Assembly (NCBI GenBank): GCA_038063075.1
Contig: JBBTVW010000001.1
Span: forward strand, 1 to 5,429
Source of the DNA: JACQHJ01 sp038063075
GTDB taxonomy: Bacteria > Patescibacteriota > Microgenomatia > Levybacterales > UBA12049
Direction: 5' to 3'
DNA: 5,429 nt
Part shown: piece after piece, positions 1 to 5,429 of the stretch
How positions within the stretch are numbered: the first letter of the stretch is position 1
Layout of the letters: the number at the start of each line of letters is the position of its first letter
The notes under the pieces: model-generated
The model's input: only the letters and a program-made list of their open reading frames with translations
Databases searched by the model: none
Told to the model about the DNA's origin: nothing
Translations under genes and position numbers: made by a program

Positions 1-665
1 CAGGACCAACAGGTCATGGTAAATCAACGACTTTAGCTTCAATCATTAATGAAATAAATCAAAATAAAGCACTTCATATTTTAACTATCGAAGATCCTGT
101 TGAATATGTTTATCCAAAAGGGCAAAGTATTATTTCTCAAAGAGAAATGCAGATTGATACTCATTCTTGGGCAATGTCACTTAAGTCTGCCTTAAGAGAA
201 GATCCAGATGTTGTATTAGTAGGAGAAATGAGAGATCCAGAAACAATGGCTGCTGCAATAACTATTGCTGAAACAGGACATTTAGTATTCTCTACTTTGC
301 ATACAAACTCGGCATCTCAAACAATTGATAGAATCTTGGATTCATTTCCTTCAAATCAGCAAGTTCAAATAAGAACACAACTTGCAGCAACATTAAAAGG
401 CATTGTCTCACAAAGACTTATACCAATGATTGATGGTGGAAGAGTGCCAGGTGTTGAGGTTTTACTTGGCAATACAGCAATATCAAGTAATATTAGAGAT
501 GGAAAAACGCATTTAATTGATTCCGTAATTCAAACTTCACAACAACAAGGTATGATTCCACTTGAAAATTCTCTTTCTTCACTTGTATTATCTGGCGTAA
601 TAAGTTTAGAAATGGCAAAAACTTACGCCTTAAGACCAGATGAATTACTTAGAATGATTGGTTAA
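1..665 (+). CDS. pilT: Type IV pilus retraction ATPase PilT (5' partial)
   Basis: Hexameric secretion-type ATPase that drives pilus disassembly from the cytoplasmic face of the membrane. The reading frame is already open at the left edge (first full codon at base 3), so the N-terminal PAS-like domain is missing and only the C-terminal RecA-like ATPase domain, about 220 residues, is present. Visible motifs are Walker A GPTGHGKST (bases 3-29), Asp box TIEDPVEY (84-107), Walker B region DPDVVLVGEMRD (201-236) and His box ETGHLVFSTLHTN (270-308). The stretch AISSNIRDGKTH matches the AIRNLIREGK-type motif of PilT. There is no cysteine zinc motif as in PilB. Together these favour a retraction ATPase over the assembly ATPase. 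Walker A has His where Ser is common. It ends in TAA one base before the pilC ATG, so the two are almost certainly co-transcribed. The internal ATG at 147 is a methionine inside the domain, not the start. Confidence 0.93.
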   Translation, partial: GPTGHGKSTTLASIINEINQNKALHILTIEDPVEYVYPKGQSIISQREMQIDTHSWAMSLKSALREDPDVVLVGEMRDPETMAAAITIAETGHLVFSTLHTNSASQTIDRILDSFPSNQQVQIRTQLAATLKGIVSQRLIPMIDGGRVPGVEVLLGNTAISSNIRDGKTHLIDSVIQTSQQQGMIPLENSLSSLVLSGVISLEMAKTYALRPDELLRMIG

Positions 666-666
666 T

Positions 667-1869
667 ATGAGACTTAGATATAAAGCTGCTACTAAAGAAG
701 GAAAACTTTCCCAAGGACTTTTGGATGCAAAAGATATTCAAGAGGCTGCTACTTATTTAAGAGCAAAGGGGCTTATGCCTATTCAAATACTAAGAATTGA
801 TAATCAGATATCATCTCAAATCCCCTTTTTAAACAGAGTAAAAACAACTGAATTAGTTTTATTTACAAGACAAATGTCATCAATGCTTTCCTCAGGACTT
901 ACTCTTATGAAATCACTTGAAATATTAAGGGAACAAATGACAAACGTTACAATGCAGGAGATTACAACCTCTATTATTAATGATGTTCAGGAGGGAAAAA
1001 CTTTTTCTCAGGCAATTTCAAAACACCCTAAGCTTTTTACCACTATTTATGTTTCTATTATTAAAGCAGGAGAAAGTTCAGGACTTTTAGATAAGGTTTT
1101 AGCTAGGCTTGCTGATAATTTGGAAAAAGAAGCAAAGCTTAAATCAACAATAAGGGGAGCTTTAATGTATCCAATCATCGTTATCATTTTAATGACGGCA
1201 GTTATGTTTATTATGATGATTTTCGTTATTCCTCAGCTTACTGTTTTGTATGATAATTTAAATGTACCACTTCCTCTTCCAACTCAAGTATTAATTGGTT
1301 TATCAAACTTTCTAACGGTTTTTTGGCCAGTAATACTTGGCTTATTGGTTGCTTTTGGGTATTTCTTAAAAAGATGGTCAAATACACTAAGCGGAAGACT
1401 GATTATTGATGATATTTTGCTTAAGATTCCTGTTTTTGGAAAACTTATAAGACAAACTATACTTGCTGAGTTTTCAAGAACGCTCGGTCTTTTAGTTGGT
1501 ACTGGAACTCTGGTAGTTGAAGCTTTAAATGAAACCGCAGAAACAGCAGGAAATATTCATTACAAAAATGCAATCATTGGAATAGGAAATCAGGTAGAAA
1601 AGGGTGTAACTGTTGGTACGGCAATGGCGTCTTCAACTCTTTTTCCTCCCCTACTTATCCAACTTACCAAAATTGGTGAACAAACAGGAAAACTTGATGA
1701 AACTTTGCAAAAAGCTTCAGAATATTTTGAAAGAGAAGTTGATCAAATGGTTAAAACATTAACTACAGCAATGGAACCTTTTATTATGATAGTTTTGGGA
1801 ATTGGCGTTGCTTTCCTTATTATTTCGGTTATTACACCAATTTATAGCTTAATGTCGAGTATTCAATAA
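667..1869 (+). CDS. pilC: Type IV pilus inner-membrane platform protein PilC (T2SSF/GspF family)
   Basis: Integral membrane platform on which pilins are assembled and removed, and which couples the cytoplasmic ATPases to the pilus. The product is 400 residues, the normal length for PilC/GspF. An N-terminal segment (MRLRYKAATKEGK, typical of the family) is followed by two T2SSF repeats at about residues 65-190 and 268-392. Each carries the repeat signature: KAGESSGLLD near 133-142 and KIGEQTGKLD near 335-344. Membrane segments are at about 168-190, 206-233 and 371-395, the usual three-span layout. I chose the ATG at 667 because the family N-terminus begins there. A TTG at 658 would add three residues and overlap pilT. 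No Shine-Dalgarno sequence is visible, so translation is probably coupled to pilT. The gene ends in three consecutive in-frame stops (TAA TAA TAG, 1867-1875). Confidence 0.95.
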   Translation: MRLRYKAATKEGKLSQGLLDAKDIQEAATYLRAKGLMPIQILRIDNQISSQIPFLNRVKTTELVLFTRQMSSMLSSGLTLMKSLEILREQMTNVTMQEITTSIINDVQEGKTFSQAISKHPKLFTTIYVSIIKAGESSGLLDKVLARLADNLEKEAKLKSTIRGALMYPIIVIILMTAVMFIMMIFVIPQLTVLYDNLNVPLPLPTQVLIGLSNFLTVFWPVILGLLVAFGYFLKRWSNTLSGRLIIDDILLKIPVFGKLIRQTILAEFSRTLGLLVGTGTLVVEALNETAETAGNIHYKNAIIGIGNQVEKGVTVGTAMASSTLFPPLLIQLTKIGEQTGKLDETLQKASEYFEREVDQMVKTLTTAMEPFIMIVLGIGVAFLIISVITPIYSLMSSIQ

Positions 1870-1889
1870 TAATAGCCTTAAACTACCTA

Positions 1890-1919
1890 TTGACAAGGGT
1901 TTTTCAATATGATTATGAT
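1890..1919 (+). promoter_or_regulatory. Candidate sigma-70-type promoter before the first pilin gene
   Basis: TTGACA at 1890-1895 is a perfect -35 hexamer. An 18-base spacer separates it from TATGAT at 1914-1919, one mismatch from the TATAAT consensus. It sits in the only real intergenic gap of the window, just before the pilin. A dedicated promoter is plausible because pilin is needed in far larger amounts than PilT or PilC. Transcription would be predicted to start near 1926, which would exclude the upstream ATGs at 1909 and 1915. The match may be chance in AT-rich DNA. Confidence 0.4.
1895..1899 (+). promoter_or_regulatory. Possible Shine-Dalgarno sequence for the first pilin
   Basis: AAGGG lies nine bases before the ATG at 1909. 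It is the only purine-rich, SD-like motif seen at a plausible distance before any start in the window. It supports 1909 as the start on a read-through transcript from pilC. It overlaps the -35 hexamer of the candidate promoter, so a transcript begun at that promoter would lack it. It is a partial match to the anti-SD sequence only. Confidence 0.3.
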
Positions 1920-2454
1920 AAATACATACATGAAATCTTTCTTAAAGAATCTTAGAGAAAATGCAGGTTTTACATTAATTGAACTTTTAGTCGTTATCGG
2001 AATCCTTGGAGTTTTAGCAGCAGCTTTAATCGCAACAATTGATCCTTTTGAGCAGATTAAAAAAGCAAACGATACAAACTCTAAAAACACCACAGTTGAA
2101 TTTATTAACGCAAACATTAGATACTATACAACTCATGGAAAACTTCCTTGGGAAGCAGGACAAGTAACTGGTTGTGCATCAACTGCAAATTCACTTAATG
2201 CTGCATCAGCACAAAATTGCGTAACAGGCCTTATTGCTGAAGGAGAACTCAAATCAGCATTTAATAACGCTTCATCAGTGTTAGAAACAATCAGATACAC
2301 AGGTTCAACAAGCAATGTAATCGCTTGTTATCAACCAGATTCAAAAGCAGGACAAAAAGATCCTAATACGATTTACAACGGCACTACAGGCTTAGCTACA
2401 ACAGGTTGTAAATCACAAGGTGGATCAACTGACTGCTACTGGTGTTCACAATAA
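1909..2454 (+). CDS. Type IV prepilin (class III signal, probable major pilin)
   Basis: Structural subunit of the pilus. The product is 181 residues from ATG 1909, or 174 from ATG 1930; both give a basic leader (20 or 13 residues) ending in Gly before the mature N-terminus FTLIELLVVIGIL. The processing site is between bases 1968 and 1969. Glu5 of the mature chain (1981-1983), needed for methylation and assembly, is present. The hydrophobic helix runs to about mature residue 22, followed by IDPFEQIKKAND, a pattern I associate with Patescibacteria pilins. The mature chain is 161 residues, with six cysteines at about 69, 84, 120, 147, 156 and 159, and is rich in Ser, Thr, Asn and Gly after residue 65. 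The C-terminus ends in CYWCSQ. It lies nine bases before the putative glycosyltransferase and one gene before its peptidase. The start is uncertain: AAGGG favours 1909, the promoter-like element favours 1930. Calling it the major pilin is inferred from position and size. Confidence 0.9.
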   Translation: MIMINTYMKSFLKNLRENAGFTLIELLVVIGILGVLAAALIATIDPFEQIKKANDTNSKNTTVEFINANIRYYTTHGKLPWEAGQVTGCASTANSLNAASAQNCVTGLIAEGELKSAFNNASSVLETIRYTGSTSNVIACYQPDSKAGQKDPNTIYNGTTGLATTGCKSQGGSTDCYWCSQ

Positions 2455-2463
2455 CCCTTCTTA

Positions 2464-4476
2464 ATGACCCTTATTAAAAAAGCATATTTTCTGCCATTAA
2501 TTCTTTTCTTAGTCACGCTTTCTGTCTACATTCATAATCTTTCCAAAAGTGTGTTTGGTGGAGACGTTGGAGACTTTGTGACAGCAGCAACTGTTATGGG
2601 TGTGCCTCACCCTTCAGGTTACCCGCTTATCACTCTACTTGGTTTTTTGCTTACTAGAATTGATTTTGCGACCCCAGCCTTTATGGTAGGACTGATTTCT
2701 GCAGTATCTTCAGGAGTTGCAGTTGTAATATTCTATCTTTTCTCATTAGAACTAACAAAAAATAAGCTTATTGCTCTTCTCTCTGCATTAGTTTTAGCTT
2801 TTAACTATATTTTTTGGTTTTATGCAGAAATTGCAGAGATTTTTGGTTTAAACAATCTTTTCGTAGTTTTACTTTTATTTTTAGCTTATTTATTTTATAA
2901 GTATAAAAAGATTAAGTATTTATATACTCTTGCCTTTTTTACTGGTCTATCAATGACCAATAACTACATTATTTCTTTTATTTTCCCCTCAATTTTTATA
3001 TTAGTTTTTGCTCACTTTAAGGAAATTATTAAAAAACCAAAAGTTATTTTAACTTGCATTGCTCTTGGCTTATCCGGCTTACTCTTTTATTTATATATTC
3101 CAATTGCAGCATCTACCAATCCACCAGTTAATTGGGGAAATGTTAAAGATTTAGGTTCATTTTTAGACGTAATACTTAGAAAACATTATGGAACTTTTGG
3201 GGTTGGAGATGTAGCTAATATTGTGCCACTGCAAAGATTATTAATACAAAGAGAATACTTCTCTACTCTTTTCTTTCAATTAACGCCACCTGTAATCTTT
3301 TTTTGTATGTTAGGCGTTTTATATTCACTTAAAAAACATAAAATACTATTAATATCTCTTGTAGTTGGCTTTATTCTTTCAGGTCCATTTTTTATAGCAT
3401 TAATTGGTATTTCTTTTTATTCCTCATTTTATATTGGAATTTATGAGCGTTTCTTTACAATGTCCTTAGTTGTATTACTGTTTTTCTTTCCTTTGGGAGT
3501 AAGGTTTTTTATTGATTTAATAAATAAGATTTTTAAGAAAAATAGCTTTGAAACTCTTTTTATTCTTATTCTTTTTATAATCCCTATTTTTCTGTTTAAA
3601 TACAATTTTCCTAAAACAGATTTACATAATGTTTTCGTTGGAGATAATCTTGCTTTTGATTTGCTTATGCCACTGCCTAAGAATGCCTATTTTATGGTAA
3701 TTGGAGACACGCAAATTTTTAATAGCTGGTACGCTAGATACTCATTAAAAGTAAGAGAAGATGTAACTCTTTTAACAGGAGTTGGAAACCAAAATTTTGA
3801 GAAGGTAAAAGATAAGTATTTAAAAAAATATCCAAAAGATGCAAATGACATAGATCTTGCAGGCAGAGTCTTAAAAGATCTAGCTAAGGATCACCCAGTA
3901 ATTTCTTCTTCAAAAATTAATTTAACCACCAATGAGAAAATGACATGGATTCCTTATGGACTCTCCTACCTACTCTTAGGTGAGGGAAAAAATATGCCTA
4001 CAAAAGAAGAGTTTATAAATAAACAAAGTGTGATTTGGAATAATTTTAAAAACAAAGATTTTTTGGATAGCCACTTAAGTTCAAATAGTTTAACAATTGT
4101 TGATATTCCAGATATTTACACAAGTGCTTTAATTGCTCAGGGAGCTTTTATAGATAGTGAGTATAAAGATAAAAAACTTGCTCTTTTTTATTATCAAAGA
4201 GCAAAGTTAGTTGATGAAAAAAACAGAAAGCCATACCTTGCTCTTGCAACTTATTACACGAGCTCAAATGATTGTAAAAGGGTTGAAGAAAATGTGTTTA
4301 AAGCCTTAGATTTTTATCCACTGGACAGTATTTCCTATTTTCTTTTGTACCACAACTACAAATTCTGCTATAAAGATAATAGTAAAACAAAAGAATTAAC
4401 AAAAAGATATGAAGGTATTTTTAAAGGAGATTTATTAAAAGATTTTACTGAGTATGTAAGAAATGCTTCTAAATAA
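2464..4476 (+). CDS. DUF2723-family GT-C-type membrane glycosyltransferase, putative pilin O-glycosylation enzyme
   Basis: A 670-residue protein with about ten hydrophobic spans between residues 7 and 380 and a soluble C-terminal part from about 385. The first loop carries FGGDVGDFVTAATVMGVPHP (31-50), followed by SGYPL. It matches the DUF2723 signature (acidic pair D34/D37, then GVPHPxGxPL). Further family-like segments are FWFYAEIAEIFGLN (117-130), YIPIAASTNPPVNWG (211-225) with FLDVILRKHYG after it, and GDTQIFNSWYARY (414-426). The family has a GT-C fold and includes human TMEM260, a protein O-mannosyltransferase. In this fold the acidic residues of the first loop are the expected catalytic site, using a lipid-linked sugar on the outer face of the membrane. 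Residues about 554-635 look like one or two TPR-like helical repeats. Position between pilin and pilD suggests that pilin is the acceptor; that, and the sugar, are inference. No Shine-Dalgarno sequence precedes ATG 2464, and the pilin stop is nine bases upstream. Confidence 0.82.
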   Translation: MTLIKKAYFLPLILFLVTLSVYIHNLSKSVFGGDVGDFVTAATVMGVPHPSGYPLITLLGFLLTRIDFATPAFMVGLISAVSSGVAVVIFYLFSLELTKNKLIALLSALVLAFNYIFWFYAEIAEIFGLNNLFVVLLLFLAYLFYKYKKIKYLYTLAFFTGLSMTNNYIISFIFPSIFILVFAHFKEIIKKPKVILTCIALGLSGLLFYLYIPIAASTNPPVNWGNVKDLGSFLDVILRKHYGTFGVGDVANIVPLQRLLIQREYFSTLFFQLTPPVIFFCMLGVLYSLKKHKILLISLVVGFILSGPFFIALIGISFYSSFYIGIYERFFTMSLVVLLFFFPLGVRFFIDLINKIFKKNSFETLFILILFIIPIFLFKYNFPKTDLHNVFVGDNLAFDLLMPLPKNAYFMVIGDTQIFNSWYARYSLKVREDVTLLTGVGNQNFEKVKDKYLKKYPKDANDIDLAGRVLKDLAKDHPVISSSKINLTTNEKMTWIPYGLSYLLLGEGKNMPTKEEFINKQSVIWNNFKNKDFLDSHLSSNSLTIVDIPDIYTSALIAQGAFIDSEYKDKKLALFYYQRAKLVDEKNRKPYLALATYYTSSNDCKRVEENVFKALDFYPLDSISYFLLYHNYKFCYKDNSKTKELTKRYEGIFKGDLLKDFTEYVRNASK

Positions 4477-5262
4477 ATGATTATTTTATTTATATTCTTA
4501 ATAGGATTACTTATTGGTTCTTTTTTGGGAGTACTTATTGATAGAATTCCAAAAAGGGAAAATTTTATTAAAGGAAGATCAGTTTGTGACTACTGTAAAA
4601 AAGAACTTAATGTTTATGATTTAATACCAGTCTTTTCTTTTATTTTCTTAAAAGGAAAATGCAGATACTGTCATAAAAATCTTTCTTTATTTTATCCAAT
4701 CGTTGAGCTTTCAACGGGAACTATTTATGTATTAACTTATCTTTTTGTAGTTTTGATACTCCCCTTTTCTTTCCTTACTTTAAGTTTTTATTTATTATTA
4801 GCTTCAGTATTAATAGTAATTTTCTTTATTGATTTAAGGTTTGGAATAATACCAGATAAAATTATATTTCCCACAGTTTTATTAACATTTTGTTATTTAA
4901 TAATTACAAAACTTCCCACAATTTATAATTATATATTTTCTGCTTTAGTAGCCAGTTTATTTTTTATTACAATTACTTTGCTCTATTATCTTTTAAGAAG
5001 AAAGATTGCCATGGGAGGTGGAGATATTAAGTTTGCCTTTTTAATGGGTTTAATATTAGGTTTTCCAGGCATCATAGTTGGTCTTTATAGCGCTTTCTTG
5101 ACAGCGGCTTTGTACTCAATCATACTTATTATATGGAGGAAAAAAGCTTATCTAAAGGACTCAATTCCCTTCGGCCCCTTTTTGGTTACAGGAACTTTTA
5201 TAAGTCTATTTTGGGGAAATTTACTGCTAGAAAAAAGCTTAATTCTTCTGGGTTTACTTTAG
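4477..5262 (+). CDS. pilD: Prepilin peptidase / N-methyltransferase PilD (GspO, A24 family)
   Basis: Membrane aspartyl protease that cuts the leader after Gly in prepilins and, in bifunctional members, methylates the new N-terminal residue. The product is 261 residues, the usual size. The N-terminal domain has the full pair of CxxC motifs (C37-C40 and C62-C65) with the YDLIPVFSF segment between them and YPIVELSTG after, so the cysteine domain linked to the methylating type is intact. Catalytic aspartates are D119 in FFIDLRFGIIPD and D183 in the GGGD motif (180-183, followed by IKFAF). Several hydrophobic spans occur: about 1-20, 86-118, 129-145, 150-173, and most of 186-261. The ATG at 4477 touches the TAA of the upstream gene (TAAATG) with no clear Shine-Dalgarno sequence, which points to translational coupling. 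The 3' end appears to overlap the start of the next pilin gene. It should process both pilins of this cluster. Confidence 0.95.
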   Translation: MIILFIFLIGLLIGSFLGVLIDRIPKRENFIKGRSVCDYCKKELNVYDLIPVFSFIFLKGKCRYCHKNLSLFYPIVELSTGTIYVLTYLFVVLILPFSFLTLSFYLLLASVLIVIFFIDLRFGIIPDKIIFPTVLLTFCYLIITKLPTIYNYIFSALVASLFFITITLLYYLLRRKIAMGGGDIKFAFLMGLILGFPGIIVGLYSAFLTAALYSIILIIWRKKAYLKDSIPFGPFLVTGTFISLFWGNLLLEKSLILLGLL

Positions 5263-5429
5263 TAGAGCTAATAGTCGTTATCATGATTCTTGCTGTTTTA
5301 TTTGTAATTGCAATTGTAGCAATTAATCCACTTAAGCAAATTCAAAAAGTAACTGACGCTCAAAGGCAAAATGACTTAAAACAAATGTCTATAGCATTAG
5401 ATGCTTTCTATAATGACAATGGTTCATAT
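5211..5429 (+). CDS. Second type IV prepilin-like protein (3' partial)
   Basis: A frame open to the right edge encodes a class III prepilin signal. The basic leader ends ARKKLNSSG, followed by mature FTLVELIVVIMILAVLF, with processing between bases 5252 and 5253 and Glu5 at 5265-5267. Next comes INPLKQIQKVTDAQRQNDLK, the same post-helix pattern as in the first pilin (IDPFEQIKKAND), then a segment ending DAFYNDNGSY at the window edge. The start is not obvious. TTG at 5211 gives a normal 14-residue leader and overlaps pilD by 52 bases. The only ATG upstream in frame is at 5133 and would give an unusually long 40-residue leader. No Shine-Dalgarno sequence fits either. It may be a minor pilin or a second major pilin; the missing C-terminal domain prevents a decision. 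About 73 codons are visible. Confidence 0.85.
   Translation, partial: MGKFTARKKLNSSGFTLVELIVVIMILAVLFVIAIVAINPLKQIQKVTDAQRQNDLKQMSIALDAFYNDNGSY

Noticed and set aside
1870..1908. Terminator between pilC and pilin
   Set aside because: I found no GC-rich hairpin followed by a T run; the short GGGTTTTT at 1897-1904 has no stem before it.
1988..1998. Eleven-base repeat TAGTCGTTATC shared with 5272-5282
   Set aside because: Both copies encode the conserved LVVI/IVVI part of the pilin helix, so paralogy of the two pilins explains it without a separate repeat element.
1887..2117. Reverse-strand open frame of 76 codons over the pilin 5' end
   Set aside because: It lies antisense to a well-supported pilin coding region, has no recognisable domain, and its hydrophobic look is the complement of the pilin helix.
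2133..2315. Reverse-strand open frame of 60 codons inside the pilin gene
   Set aside because: Antisense shadow of the pilin, short, without motif or ribosome site.
5135..5139. GGAGG as a Shine-Dalgarno sequence for the second pilin
   Set aside because: No ATG, GTG or TTG in the pilin frame lies at a suitable distance downstream; the run is explained by pilD codons for Trp-Arg-Lys.
5133..5210. ATG 5133 as start of the second pilin
   Set aside because: It is in frame and open but would give a 40-residue leader, well beyond usual prepilin leaders, and would overlap pilD by 130 bases. Kept only as an alternative.
1..5429. Alternative genetic code with UGA as Gly, known in some Patescibacteria
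   Set aside because: All genes keep full family length without any in-frame TGA, and glycines use GGN codons.

Overview
The window holds part of one type IV pilus (T4P) gene cluster, all on the + strand. There are five clear genes plus a sixth running off the right edge. In order they are a retraction-type ATPase (pilT, 5' end cut off by the window), the inner-membrane platform protein pilC, a type IV pilin, a large multi-membrane-span protein of the DUF2723 / GT-C glycosyltransferase type, the prepilin peptidase pilD, and a second pilin-like gene (3' end cut off). Genes abut or nearly abut. The pilT stop and the preferred pilC start are one base apart, the DUF2723 stop touches the pilD start (TAAATG), and the last pilin appears to start inside pilD. 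The only gap of any size is about 39 bases between pilC and the first pilin, and it holds a promoter-like element. No stretch over 300 bases lacks a gene, and I saw no RNA gene, mobile element, CRISPR array or convincing terminator.

The DNA is visibly AT-rich and most starts have no Shine-Dalgarno sequence. The pilins carry an 'I-[DN]-P-x-x-Q-I-x-K' motif straight after the N-terminal helix. I know this combination best from Candidate Phyla Radiation / Patescibacteria genomes, perhaps Microgenomates-like. That assignment is an inference from style, not from a marker gene. Stops are TAA or TAG, and no in-frame TGA occurs in these genes, so there is no sign of a recoded UGA.

The genes fit one pathway. 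Prepilins are inserted in the membrane, PilD cuts the leader and probably methylates the new N-terminus, PilC anchors assembly, and PilT powers disassembly. The assembly ATPase (PilB) and the PilM/N/O proteins are not in the window and may lie upstream. The most interesting element is the DUF2723 protein between pilin and peptidase. Its position suggests a pilin-directed O-glycosyltransferase, so the pilin, its putative glycosylation enzyme and its processing peptidase would form one maturation cassette.
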